Origin: Tragulus kanchil | Lineage: Eukaryota > Chordata > Mammalia > Artiodactyla > Tragulidae | Reading direction: 5' to 3' | Length of the DNA: 64,000 nucleotides | Assembly (NCBI GenBank): GCA_022376925.1 | Contig: JAIOJX010000002.1 | Coordinates: 65,806,001-65,870,000, forward strand | Shown: piece by piece, positions 48,298 through 59,647 of the stretch | How the letters are laid out: each line of letters opens with the position of its first letter | How positions within the stretch are numbered: position 1 is the stretch's first letter | The notes under the pieces: model-generated | Databases searched by the model: none | Seen by the model: only the letters and a program-made list of their open reading frames with translations | What the model was told of the DNA's origin: nothing | Position numbers and translations under genes: made by a program

Positions 48298-50400
48298 ATT
48301 TTTCAATTTTATTTATTTATTTATTTATTTATTTTAATTGTTTTGTTGTTCACAGACATGTATGCTCCCAGATCAGTCATATGCATATCACTGGTCCCCT
48401 CCACCATCCCAATCCCCCCATCCCACCCCTCCAGGCTGTTGCACCAAGCCTTTGTAGGAACTCCTATTCCCACAGTGCAATGACAATAGCGATCTCTTTC
48501 ACATATGATAGTTTAGGTTTCCATGTTACTCCCTCTATGCCTCCCACCCATTGTTCATTTCCCACAATGTCCATATGTCTATTCTCTAAGTCTGTTTTTC
48601 CATCGGTTCACTGTGTGTATTATCATTATCCATTTACTAGATTCCATATATATGTTAGTATACCGATTTGTCTTTCTCTGTTTGACTTCACTTTTTATGA
48701 TAGGTTCTAGATCCAACCACCTCATTAGGATTGATTCTTCTGCATTCCTTTTTACAGCTGAGTTAGTTTTTACCAGGGCTTCTGTATCCATTCATTTGTC
48801 GATGGACCAGGTAACTGAATGAGCAGAATAATTTTTTGCCAAAACCAGAAAAGAAATTCCAAATCTTCTATAAAATGATTTCAAGATATATATTATAAAG
48901 AGCAACTGAATGAGCAGAATATTTTTGGTCTCAACCTCTAAAAGTGTAAAGAAAAGTATAGACTAAACTTCAACACAATAACTTTTTCTGATTGCATTAG
49001 AAAGCTAACTACTCATATTTTTCCCATTTTTAGTTAATGCAGAATTTGCAGGCAAATTTACTTTCATAGTTTCATGATGCTTCCTTAAGCATGACATCAT
49101 ACAATAGAAATCACTAATTTTGAGGCCTAATTAAAATAATAAAATGTTTATGTGGTTCAAGTATATTAAACTTTCAAACTATTATGCTGTTAGTTCATTT
49201 ATTCTTTCAACAAATGATTTTGGCATGTCTGTTATCTGATAGGTACAACAGTTCACAAACAGATACAGTTACTACCACATAGTGCTTATAATATAATAAG
49301 AGATTTCCTAAATACAAATATAGGGACTTCCCTGACAGTGCAGTTGTTAAGACTCTGTCTTCCAGTGAAAGGGGTGCATGGTCAGGAAGACTTGTGGCCA
49401 AAAAACCCACAACATATTTTTCAATTTTATTTATTTATTTATTTATTTATTTTAATTGTTTTGTTGTTCACAGACATGTATGCTCCCAGATCAGTCATAT
49501 GCATATCACTGGTCCCCTCCACCATCCCAATCCCCCCATCCCACCCCTCCAGGCTGTTGCACCAAGCCTTTGTAGGAACTCCTATTCCCACAGTGCAATG
49601 ACAATAGCGATCTCTTTCACATATGATAGTTTAGGTTTCCATGTTACTCCCTCTATGCCTCCCACCCATTGTTCATTTCCCACAATGTCCATATGTCTAT
49701 TCTCTAAGTCTGTTTTTCCATCGGTTCACTGTGTGTATTATCATTATCCATTTACTAGATTCCATATATATGTTAGTATACCGTATTTGTCTTTCTCTGT
49801 TTGACTTCACTTTTTATGATAGGTTCTAGATCCAACCACCTCATTAGGATTGATTCTTCTGCATTTCTTTTTACAGCTGAGTAGTATTCCATTGTATATA
49901 TGTACCAGGGCTTCTGTATCCATTCATTTGTCGATGGACATCTAGGTTGCTTCTATGTTCTAGCTATTGTATGGCGAGCTGCAGTGAACATTGGGGTACA
50001 GGTGCTTCTTTTAGTTTTGATTTCATCTGGGTATAAGCCTAAGAGTGGGATTGCTGGGTCATGTGGTGCTTCTATTTTTAGTTTTTTAAGGACTCTCCAT
50101 ACTGTCTTCCATAGCAGCTGTATCAATTTACATTCCCACCAACATTGCAAGAGAGTTCTCTTTTCTCTGCACCCTCTCCAGCATTTACTGTCTGTAGATT
50201 TCTCTGTGTGTGTGTGTGTGTGTGTATAGATTTGTTAATGATAGCCATTCTGACAGGTGTGAGGTGATATCCCATTGTAGTTTTGATTTGCATTTCTCTA
50301 ATAATAAGCGAGGTTGAGCATCGTTTCATGTGCTTTTGGGCCATCTGTATGTCCTCTTTGCTGAGATGTCTCTTTAGGTCTTTTTCCCATTTTTTGAATA
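48298..50400 (-). mobile_element. Young L1 3' end, reverse, 5'-truncated
   Basis: The polyA-equivalent (TTTA)n/T-run at 48306-48340 is followed by the reverse of the same 3' UTR as the L1 at 54.4 kb (gttgttcacagacatgtatg; ccaccatcccaatcccccca) and, in copy B, the reverse of the ORF2 C-terminus up to about 50400. On the minus strand the ORF2 tail still reads [18 protein letters not shown] and [12 protein letters not shown]. It contains a new CA microsatellite (50195-50233). Doublets 17 and 18 break it, so its length in the window is inflated. Confidence 0.85.
50195..50233. repeat. (TG)n expansion inside L1 ORF2, flanked by TAGATTT
   Basis: TAGATTT at 50195-50201 and 50227-50233 flank a TG run of about 20. 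In the L1 at 59.7 kb the corresponding site has a single copy of this word and no TG run. A doublet copy is at about 51275-51313. Confidence 0.85.
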
Positions 50401-50402
50401 AT

Positions 50403-50620
50403 TGCCTTACAATATTGCATTGGTTTCTGTCATACGTCAAAGGTATACATATGTCCCCTCCCTCTTGAACTGCCCTCACACCTCTGATCCCATCCCAACC
50501 TTCTAGGTTGTCCGTAGACCAGGTATGAGCTCCGTGCATCATACAGCACTGGGTAAGAACAACAACAACAACAAAACAGAACCAATATTGTAATGCATTC
50601 AATAAAGACTTTAAAAATAG
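50403..50620 (-). mobile_element. Older L1 3' end, reverse
   Basis: 'gccttacaatattgcattgg', 'atacatatgtcccctccctc' and 'aaccttctaggttgtccgta' are the reverse of the common artiodactyl L1 3' tail. A doublet copy is at about 51484-51701. Confidence 0.65.
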
Positions 50621-50629
50621 ACAGCCACA

Positions 50630-50852
50630 GGGGCTTTCCAGGTGGTGCTGGTGGTAAAGAACCAGTCTGACAATGCAAGAGATGCAAAAGATAGGTTTCA
50701 ATCCCTGGGTTGGGGAAATTCCCTGGAGGAGGGCATGGCCACCCACTCCAATATTCTTGCCTGAAGAATCCTATGGACAGAGGAGCCTGGAGTACTATAG
50801 TTCATAAGGTTGCAAAAAATTGAACACAACTGAAGCAATTTAGCATGCACAT
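50630..50852 (+). mobile_element. Bov-tA-type SINE
   Basis: Head 'ggggctttccaggtggtgct', B-box-like 'ggtttcaatccc', body 'ccacccactccaatattctt', tail 'ttgaacacaactgaagcaat'. A doublet copy is at 51711-51933. The 207- and 205-codon minus ORFs (50123-50746 and 51210-51827) run through SINE, old L1 and young L1 in succession and are not one gene. Confidence 0.85.
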
Positions 50853-51710
50853 TTGCAGACAAACACAAATATAAAGTAGTACCGTTGTCTTCCTGTACTT
50901 CACTATAGGTTCTAGATCCAACCACCTTAGGACTGAGTCTTCTGCATTTCTTTTACAGCTGAGTAGTATTCCATTGTATATATGTACCAGGGCTTCTGTA
51001 TCCATTCATTTGTCGATGGACATCTAGGTTGCTTCTATGTTCTAGCTATTGTATGGCGAGCTGCAGTGAACATTGGGGTACAGGTGCTTCTTTTAGTTTT
51101 GATTTCATCTGGGTATAAGCCTAAGAGTGGGATTGCTGGGTCATGTGGTGCTTCTATTTTTAGTTTTTTAAGGACTCTCCATACTGTCTTCCATAGCAGC
51201 TGTATCAATTTACATTCCCACCAACATTGCAAGAGAGTTCTCTTTCTCTGCACCCTCTCCAGCATTTACTGTCTGTAGATTTCTCTGTGTGTGTGTGTGT
51301 GTGTGTATAGATTTGTTAATGATAGCCATTCTGACAGGTGTGAGGTGATATCCCATTGTAGTTTTGATTTGCATTTCTCTAATAATAAGCGAGGTTGAGC
51401 ATCGTTTCATGTGCTTTTGGGCCATCTGTATGTCCTCTTTGCTGAGATGTCTCTTTAGGTCTTTTTCCCATTTTTTGAATAATTGCCTTACAATATTGCA
51501 TTGGTTTCTGTCATACGTCAAAGGTATACATATGTCCCCTCCCTCTTGAACTGCCCTCACACCTCTGATCCCATCCCAACCTTCTAGGTTGTCCGTAGAC
51601 CAGGTATGAGCTCCGTGCATCATACAGCACTGGGTAAGAACAACAACAACAACAAAACAGAACCAATATTGTAATGCATTCAATAAAGACTTTAAAAATA
51701 GACAGCCACA

Positions 51711-51933
51711 GGGGCTTTCCAGGTGGTGCTGGTGGTAAAGAACCAGTCTGACAATGCAAGAGATGCAAAAGATAGGTTTCAATCCCTGGGTTGGGGAAAT
51801 TCCCTGGAGGAGGGCATGGCCACCCACTCCAATATTCTTGCCTGAAGAATCCTATGGACAGAGGAGCCTGGAGTACTATAGTTCATAAGGTTGCAAAAAA
51901 TTGAACACAACTGAAGCAATTTAGCATGCACAT
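51711..51933 (+). mobile_element. Bov-tA-type SINE, doublet copy
   Basis: Same SINE and flanks as 50630-50852, carried by doublet 18. Confidence 0.85.
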
Positions 51934-51989
51934 TTGCAGACAAACACAAATATAAAGTGATAAATTTGATATGCCAGAGCAATGCGGGA

Positions 51990-52165
51990 TGTACTTAAAT
52001 ATATTCTGTCATTCAATCCCTATAATACCCCTGAGGTCATTACTATTCTCAGCCCCATCTTTTTGTCATGAAGAGACTGAAGCATTAAAAAATTAATAGC
52101 CTAGTTCACACAGCCTATAGGTGACCGAGCAAGGATGTGAACCTCGGCACCCTGACTCCAGAGCT
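51990..52165 (-). mobile_element. MIR
   Basis: 'ccctataatacccctgaggt', 'atgaagagactgaagcatta' and 'tgtgaacctcggcaccctga' give a reverse MIR. A doublet copy is at about 53102-53277. It is followed by a T-rich low-complexity tract at 52168-52265. Confidence 0.7.
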
Positions 52166-52489
52166 TCTTTTTTTGTTGTTGTTTTGTTTTCTCTTTTTTT
52201 TCTTTTTCTTGCTTTTTATTATTTTTGTTTATTTTTTATTTTTTTCCTTATTTCTTTGTTTTCATTCAGAGCTTCTATTTTTAACTTCCATACTGCACAC
52301 ATTTTTCATCTATCATATTGCAAATTGTGATGGATGAATGATATAAAGAAAAAATACCATCTACCAAAAAAAATGTATACGCAAAACCAAATTTAACTTT
52401 GGGCTGTCAAGAAAATCAAGAGTGTCAATTTTGAAGCTGAGACTTGAAGGACAACTAAAGGAAGAAGAGAGTGGTGGGAGGTGTGGAGT

Positions 52490-52795
52490 AGTGTTTTTAT
52501 TGGAATATAATTGCTTTTCAATGTTGTGTTAGTTTCTTCTGTATGACACTGTGAATCAGCTGTATGTATACATATATCCCCTCTTGAACTTCCTTGTCAC
52601 TTTCCCATCCCATCCCTCTAGGTTATCACAGAGCACTGGGCTGAGCTCCCTGTGTTATATAGCAGCTTCCCACTAGCTCTCTGTTTTACACACGGTAAAT
52701 GTCAGTGCTACTCTCTTAATTCAACCACCCCTCTTCAATGCATATATGTAGAATCTATAAAAATGGTACTCATGAACCTATCTGCAGGGTAAGAA
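52490..52795 (-). mobile_element. Artiodactyl L1 3' tail, reverse
   Basis: 'tttttattggaatataattg', 'gttgtgttagtttcttctgt', 'tctaggttatcacagagcac' and 'tatatagcagcttcccacta'. A doublet copy is at about 53606-53911. Confidence 0.75.
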
Positions 52796-52918
52796 TAGAG
52801 GTACAGACCATAGAGAATGGACTTGTGGACACAGGGAGGGGGCAGGGAGAGGGGGTGGTGTTTCAACAAAATGAATAGTTTGTCCCAAGGTGCTGGTATT
52901 TAAAAAAAATACAGATTA

Positions 52919-53006
52919 TGGGCTTCCCTGGTGGTCCAGTGGGTAAAAAATTCAGCTTGCAGTGCAGGGGGTGCTGGTTCAATCCCTGGCATGGGAAGAT
53001 CCCATG
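52919..53006 (+). mobile_element. CHR-type tRNA SINE, cut by the doublet junction
   Basis: 'tgggcttccctggtggtcca' and 'ggttcaatccctggcatggg'. It is truncated here by the junction; the fuller copy is at 54035. Confidence 0.75.
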
Positions 53007-54034
53007 CAGGGGTGCTGGTTCATCAGATTAGCAATGCAAGACCGAGCATTGATAAGAAAAAATATAAAGTGATAAATTTGATATGCCAGAGCAATGCGGG
53101 ATGTACTTAAATATATTCTGTCATTCAATCCCTATAATACCCCTGAGGTCATTACTATTCTCAGCCCCATCTTTTTGTCATGAAGAGACTGAAGCATTAA
53201 AAAATTAATAGCCTAGTTCACACAGCCTATAGGTGACCGAGCAAGGATGTGAACCTCGGCACCCTGACTCCAGAGCTTCTTTTTTTGTTGTTGTTTTGTT
53301 TTCTCTTTTTTTTCTTTTTCTTGCTTTTTATTATTTTTGTTTATTTTTTATTTTTTTCCTTATTTCTTTGTTTTCATTCAGAGCTTCTATTTTTAACTTC
53401 CATACTGCACACATTTTTCATCTATCATATTGCAAATTGTGATGGATGAATGATATAAAGAAAAAATACCATCTACCAAAAAAAATGTATACGCAAAACC
53501 AAATTTAACTTTGGGCTGTCAAGAAAATCAAGAGTGTCAATTTTGAAGCTGAGACTTGAAGGACAACTAAAGGAAGAAGAGAGTGGTGGGAGGTGTGGAG
53601 TAGTGTTTTTATTGGAATATAATTGCTTTTCAATGTTGTGTTAGTTTCTTCTGTATGACACTGTGAATCAGCTGTATGTATACATATATCCCCTCTCTCT
53701 TGAACTTCCTTGTCACTTTCCCATCCCATCCCTCTAGGTTATCACAGAGCACTGGGCTGAGCTCCCTGTGTTATATAGCAGCTTCCCACTAGCTCTCTGT
53801 TTTACACACGGTAAATGTCAGTGCTACTCTCTTAATTCAACCACCCCTCTTCAATGCATATATGTAGAATCTATAAAAATGGTACTCATGAACCTATCTG
53901 CAGGGTAAGAATAGAGGTACAGACCATAGAGAATGGACTTGTGGACACAGGGAGGGGGCAGGGAGAGGGGGTGGTGTTTCAACAAAATGAATAGTTTGTC
54001 CCAAGGTGCTGGTATTTAAAAAAAATACAGATTA

Positions 54035-54275
54035 TGGGCTTCCCTGGTGGTCCAGTGGGTAAAAAATTCAGCTTGCAGTGCAGGGGGTGCTGGTTCAATC
54101 CCTGGCATGGGAAGATCCCATGTTCCATGGAGTGACTGAACCAGTGTGTCCAATTACAAGCTATCGCTGTAGAGGCCATGAGCCCAGAGCCAGTGCTCTG
54201 CAGTGAAAGGGACCACTGCAGTGGGAGGCCCACACATGCCAAAGAATAAAAAGATGGGTGAAAATAATAAATAAA
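54035..54275 (+). mobile_element. CHR-type tRNA SINE
   Basis: tRNA-like head with a clear B-box-like 'ggttcaatccc', then 'gaggccatgagcccagagcc', 'ggaccactgcagtgggaggc', and an A-rich tail (aataataaataaaag). Forward orientation. Confidence 0.75.
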
Positions 54276-54405
54276 AGAAATATTATGAGGAAAAGGAAAA
54301 AAATACAGGTTACTCAGTTGAGGTTTGTTTGTTTTGGCCCCAGTCTTTGTTATTGCAAGAGCCATGATGTTTATGCTATTTTATATTTCAATTAAGATAT
54401 AATCA

Positions 54406-55179
54406 ATGATTAAGGGATCCATCCAAGAAGAAGACATAACAATCATAAATATCTATGCTCCCAACACAGGAGCACCCCAATACATAAGACAAACACTTTC
54501 AGACATAAAAGAAGACATTGACAGCAATACAATCATAGTAGGAGACTTTAACACTCCTCTCACACCAATGGACAGATCATCCAAACAGAAAATTAATAAA
54601 GAAACACAAGCCTTAAATGCCACACTAGAAGAAATGGACCTCATTGATATCTTTAGGACTTTCCATCCAAAAGCAGAAGAATACACTTTCTTCTCAAGTG
54701 CTCACGGAACATTCTCCAGGATAGACCACATCTTGGGCCACAAATCAATGCTCAGTCAATTCAAGAAAACTGAAATTCTATCAACCATCTTCTCGGACCA
54801 CAATGCAGTGAGACTAGAGATCAACTACAGGAAAAAAACCGCTAAAAACACAAACACATGGAGATTAAACAACACATACCTAAAAAACCAACTGATCATT
54901 GAGGAAATCAAAGGAGAAATTGAAAAATTCCTAGAAGAAAATGACAATGAACACACGACAGTGCAAAACCTATGGGATACTGCAAAAGCAGTTCTAAGAG
55001 GGAAGTTTATAGCATTACAATCCCACCTCAAGAAACTAGGAAAATCTCAAACAGACGACCTTACCTTACGCTTAAAACAACTGGAGAAAGAAGAACAAAA
55101 ACACCCCAAAGCCAGCAGAAGAAGGGAAATCATAAAGATCAGAGCAGAAATAAATGAAAAGAAACAAAAGAAACAATAG
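54406..55179 (+). pseudogene. L1 ORF2 fragment: endonuclease C-terminal part and linker
   Basis: 257-codon open frame beginning inside the apurinic-like endonuclease domain; the N-terminal catalytic part is gone. Endonuclease motifs are visible: IYAPN (residues 16-20), GDFN (46-49), RIDHIL (105-110) and SDHN (130-133), the last being the catalytic Asp-His. The rest is the lysine-rich linker. The frame breaks at about 55170, where copy B (about 56265) reads differently by one base in an A-rich run. The ATG at 54406 is partly made by flanking DNA and is not a true start. Confidence 0.88.
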
Positions 55180-56826
55180 TAAAGATAAATAAAACAAAAA
55201 GCTGGTTCTTCGAAAAAGTCAATAAAATCGACACACCACTGGCCAGACTCATCAAGAAAAAGAGAGAAGAACCAGATCACCAAAATCAAAAATGAAAAAG
55301 GAGAGATTACAACGGACAATGCAGAAATCCAAAGGATTATAAGAGACTATTATGAACAACTCTATGGCAACAAACTGGACAACCTGGAAGAAATGGACAG
55401 TTTCTTAGAGAAGATTAATCTCCCAAGACTCAACCAGGAAGAAATAGAAACTATGAACAAGCCAATCACAAGCTCAGAAATCGAACTTGTGATCAAAAAT
55501 CTACCCAAAAATAAAAGCCCAAGGCCAGATGGTTTCACAAGTGAATTCTACCAAACATTTAAAGAAGAGCTAGTGCCTGTCCTTCTAAAACTCTTCCAAA
55601 AGATTGCACAGGAAGGAACACTTCCAAACACATTCTACGAGGCCACCATCACCCTGATACCCAAACCAGGCAAAGACAACACAAAAAAAGAAAATTATAG
55701 GCCCGATGAATCTAGATGTTTCCTTCAAAGTCTTCAAAATGGACCTCATTGATATCTTTAGGACTTTCCATCCAAAAGCAGAAGAATACACTTTCTTCTC
55801 AAGTGCTCACGGAACATTCTCCAGGATAGACCACATCTTGGGCCACAAATCAATGCTCAGTCAATTCAAGAAAACTGAAATTCTATCAACCATCTTCTCG
55901 GACCACAATGCAGTGAGACTAGAGATCAACTACAGGAAAAAAACCGCTAAAAACACAAACACATGGAGATTAAACAACACATACCTAAAAAACCAACTGA
56001 TCATTGAGGAAATCAAAGGAGAAATAAAAATTCCTAGAAGAAAATGACAATGAACACACGACAGTGCAAAACCTATGGGATACTGCAAAAGCAGTTCTAA
56101 GAGGGAAGTTTATAGCATTACAATCCCACCTCAAGAAACTAGGAAAATCTCAAACAGACGACCTTACCTTACGCTTAAAACAACTGGAGAAAGAAGAACA
56201 AAAACATCCCAAAGCCAGCAGAAGGGAAATCATAAAGATCAGAGCAGAAATAAATGAAAAAGAAACGAAAGAAACAGTAGTAAAGATAAATAAAACAAAA
56301 AGGTGGTTCTTCAAAAAGGTAAATAAAATCGACAAACCACTGGCTAGACTCATCAAAAAAAAAAGAGAGAAGAACCAGATCACCAAAATCAAAAATGAAA
56401 AAGAGATTACAACAGACAATGCAGAAATCCAAAGGATTGTAAGAGACTATTATGAACAACTCTATGGCAACAAACTGGACAGCCTGGAAGAAATCGACAG
56501 TTTATTAGAGAAGATTAATATCCCAAGACTCATTCAGGAAGAAATAGAAACTATGAAAAAGCCAATCACAAGCTCAGAAATCGACATTGTAATCAAAAAT
56601 CTACCCAAAAATAAAAGCCCAGGGCCAGATGGTTTCACAAGTGAATTCTACCAAACATTTAAAGAAGAGCTAGTGCCTGTCCTTCTAAAACTCTTCCAAA
56701 AGATTGCACAGGAAGGAACACTTCCAAACACATTCTACGAGGCCACCATCACCCTGATACCCAAACCAGGCAAAGACAACACAAAAAAAGAAAATTATAG
56801 GCCAATTTCACTGATGAATCTAGATG
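54632..56826. repeat. Doublet 20: 1.09 kb L1 segment twice, offset ~1105
   Basis: Copy A is 54632-55718 and copy B 55737-56826. Unlike other doublets, the copies differ at many scattered sites (for example around 55236-55260, 55385-55440 and 55457-55495). Copy A misses 'aatttcact' near its end. The filler at 55719-55736 is about 18 bases. The excess divergence suggests that sequence from two different L1 copies was mixed. Confidence 0.93.
55181..55752 (+). pseudogene. L1 ORF2 fragment: linker to start of RT, first copy
   Basis: Frame-shifted continuation of the endonuclease fragment. The open part at 55393-55752 carries the RT N-terminal motif region ([18 protein letters not shown]; the usual residue is SPGPDGF, so Gly to Arg here). 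It ends abruptly at the doublet 20 junction, where RT should continue with the 'NYRPISL' region. Confidence 0.8.
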
Positions 56827-57314
56827 CCAAAATCCTCAACAAAATCCTAGCAAACAGGATTCAGCAACACATCAAAAAGCTCATTCATCACGATCAAGTT
56901 GGGTTCATCCCAGGCATGCAAGGATTCTTCAACATCCGCAAATCAATCAATGTGATACACCATATCAACAAATTGAAAGACAAAAATCACATGACCATCT
57001 CAATAGATGCAGAAAAAGCCTTTGACAAAGTACAGCATCCATTTATGATAAAAACTCTTCAAAAAATGGGCATAGAAGGAACTTATCTTAACATAGTGAA
57101 AGCCATATATGAGAAGCCCACAGCGAACATTATCCTCAATGGTGAAAAACTCAAAGCATTCCCTCTAAGATCAGGAACAAGACAAGGGTGTCCACTTTCA
57201 CCACTACTATTCAACATAGTCCTGGAAGTTCTAGCAATAGCAATAAGAAGAGAAAGAAATCAAAGGAATCCAGATTGGAAAAGAAGAAGTCAAACTCTCT
57301 CTATTTGCAGATGA
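55737..57314 (+). pseudogene. L1 ORF2 fragment: endonuclease end, linker and RT, second copy
   Basis: Re-enters the endonuclease at the [10 protein letters not shown] region. The frame breaks at about 56026 (shortened 'gaaataaaaattcc'), then is open from 56064 to 57314 through RT. It shows [13 protein letters not shown], the NYRPISLMN region, motif A '[13 protein letters not shown]' and [15 protein letters not shown] 2-base loss at about 57243 (caataagaagag versus caataagagaagag in the next copy) puts the YXDD-type box out of frame. Confidence 0.88.
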
Positions 57315-58902
57315 CATGATATTATACATAGAAAATCCCAAAGACACGGTTACAAAACTACTAGAGTTAATCAGCGAATTCAGCAAAGTTGCAGGATACA
57401 AAATCAATATACAGAAATCACTGGCATTCCTATACACAAACAATGAAAAATCAGAAAATGAAATCAAAGAGGCAATCCCCTTCACCATCGCAACCAAAAG
57501 AATCAAATATCTAGGAATAAACCTACCCAAAGAAACAAAAGAACTGTACACAGAAAATTACAAGACACTCATGAGAGACATTAAAGAAGAGTTAAACAGA
57601 TGGAGAAATATTACGTGTTCCTGGGTCGGGAGAATCAATATTGTGAAAATGACCATACTACCAAATGTCATCTATAGATTCAATGTGATCCCTATCAAAC
57701 TTCCAATAACATTCTTCACAGAAATAGAAACTATGAACAAGCCAATCACAAGCTCAGAAATCGAACTTGTGATCAAAAATCTACCCAAAAATAAAAGCCC
57801 AGGGCCAGATGGTTTCACAAGTGAATTCTACCAAACATTTAAAGAAGAGCTAATGCCTGTCCTTCTAAAACTCTTCCAAAAAATTGCACAGGAAGGAACA
57901 CTTCCAAACACATTCTACGAGGCCACCATCACCCTGATACCCAAACCAGGCAAAGACAACACAAAAAAAGAAAATTATAGGCCAATTTCACTGATGAATC
58001 TAGATGCCAAAATCCTCAACAAAATCCTAGCAAACAGGATTCAGCAACACATCAAAAAGCTCATTCATCACGATCAAGTTGGGTTCATCCCAGGCATGCA
58101 AGGATTCTTCAACATCCGCAAATCAATCAATGTGATACACCATATCAACAAATTGAAAGACAAAAATCACATGACCATCTCAATAGATGCAGAAAAAGCC
58201 TTTGACAAAGTACAGCATCCATTTATGATAAAAACTCTTCAAAAAATGGGCATAGAAGGAACTTATCTTAACATAGTGAAAGCCATATATGAGAAGCCCA
58301 CAGCGAACATTATCCTCAATGGTGAAAAACTCAAAGCATTCCCTCTAAGATCAGGAACAAGACAAGGGTGTCCACTTTCACCACTACTATTCAACATAGT
58401 CCTGGAAGTTCTAGCAATAGCAATAAGAGAAGAGAAAGAAATCAAAGGAATCCAGATTGGAAAAGAAGAAGTCAAACTCTCTCTATTTGCAGATGACATG
58501 ATATTATACATAGAAAATCCCAAAGACACGGTTACAAAACTACTAGAGTTAATCAGCGAATTCAGCAAAGTTGCAGGATACAAAATCAATATACAGAAAT
58601 CACTGGCATTCCTATACACAAACAATGAAAAATCAGAAAATGAAATCAAAGAGGCAATCCCCTTCACCATCGCAACCAAAAGAATCAAATATCTAGGAAT
58701 AAACCTACCCAAAGAAACAAAAGAACTGTACACAGAAAATTACAAGACACTCATGAGAGACATTAAAGAAGAGTTAAACAGATGGAGAAATATTACGTGT
58801 TCCTGGGTCGGGAGAATCAATATTGTGAAAATGACCATACTACCAAATGTCATCTATAGATTCAATGTGATCCCTATCAAACTTCCAATAACATTCTTCA
58901 CA
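56541..58902. repeat. Doublet 21: 1.18 kb L1 segment twice, offset 1180-1182
   Basis: Copy A is 56541-57720 and copy B 57721-58902, abutting with GAA shared at the join and no filler. The offset changes by 2 at the frameshift near 57243. Copy B agrees with the 55441 copy, not with its immediate partner, at diagnostic sites near its start. Confidence 0.95.
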
Positions 58903-59640
58903 GAACTAGACCAACGAATAACACAGTTCATATGGAAACACAGAAGACCTCGAATAGCCAAAGCAATCCTCAGGAAGAAGAATGGAGTTGGGGGGATCAG
59001 CCTCCCCAACTTCAGACTCTACTACAAAGCAACAGTCATCAAGACAGTATGGTACTGGCACAAAAACAGAAATATCGACCAATGGAACAAGATCGAGAAC
59101 CCAGAGATAAAGCCACGCACCTATGGGTACCTTATTTTTGACAAAGGAGGCGAACATATAAAATGGGACAAAGACAGCCTCTTCAACAAATGGTGCTGGG
59201 AAAATTGGACAGCTACATGCAAGAAAATGAAGTTGGAACATACCCTGACACCATACACAAAGATCAACTCAAAATGGATTAAAGACTTAAATGTAAGGCC
59301 AGAAACCATCAAACTTTTAGAGGAGAATATAGGCAAAACCCTCAAGGACATCAATCAAAGCAAGATCTTTTCTGACCCACCTACTAGAATAGTGGAACTA
59401 AAAAGACAAATGAACATGTGGGACCTCGTGAAACTTAAAAGCTTTTGTACAGCTAAAGAAATTACAAAAAAGCTGAACAGACAGCCCACAGAGTGGGAGA
59501 AAATCATAGCAAATGAAACAACAGACAAAGAATTAATCTCCAAAATCTACAAGCAACTCAGACAACTCAGCACCGGAAAAAACGAACAACCCAATCAAAA
59601 AATGGGAAAAGGACCTAAACAGACACCTCTCCAAAGATGA
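57316..59640 (+). pseudogene. L1 ORF2 fragment: RT thumb, RT repeated, then C-terminal region (774 codons)
   Basis: The long open frame is an in-frame product of doublet 21. It starts at the Met of the first FADDM box (57304-57318), runs about 135 codons into the thumb, then jumps back to the RT start at 57721 and passes through a complete RT again: motif A near residue 290, [10 protein letters not shown] near 350, FADD at 391-394 (58486-58497). After the thumb it continues through [17 protein letters not shown] and [17 protein letters not shown]. It ends by frameshift near 59575-59605, in A-runs. RT catalytic residues are intact, but the repeated order cannot be a normal enzyme. Confidence 0.88.
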
Positions 59641-59647
59641 CATACAG

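Larger units (their letters stand above)
47714..49939. repeat. Doublet 17: 1.1 kb segment twice, offset 1121 to 1118
   Basis: Copy A is 47714-48807 and copy B 48835-49939. Copy A has lost about 15 bases near its end (within 'agtattccattgtatata'). The filler at 48808-48834 includes a misplaced echo of internal sequence (aactgaatgagcagaata also occurs at 47787). It contains the L2-like piece, a CHR-type SINE head and the 3' end of a reverse L1. Confidence 0.94.
49819..51958. repeat. Doublet 18: 1.06 kb segment twice, offset 1086 to 1081
   Basis: Copy A is 49819-50877 and copy B 50905-51958. The first 45 bases of copy B are eroded (accaccttaggactgag versus accacctcattaggattgat). The starting segment also occurs at 48701, giving three copies. 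It carries L1 ORF2 tail, an older L1 tail and a SINE. Confidence 0.94.
51949..54122. repeat. Doublet 19: 1.06 kb segment twice, offset 1112 to 1116
   Basis: Copy A is 51949-53006 and copy B 53061-54122. The difference is cccctcttgaac versus cccctctctcttgaac (four bases). The 54-base filler at 53007-53060 begins with an echo of nearby sequence (caggggtgctggttca). It contains a MIR, a T-rich tract, an L1 tail and a CHR-type SINE. Confidence 0.95.

Noticed and set aside
50123..50746. 207-codon minus-strand ORF (and its 205-codon partner at 51210-51827)
   Set aside because: It reads continuously through a SINE, an older L1 tail and the ORF2 end of a young reverse L1, so it is not a single gene. 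It contains a HTHTHT run from the TG microsatellite.
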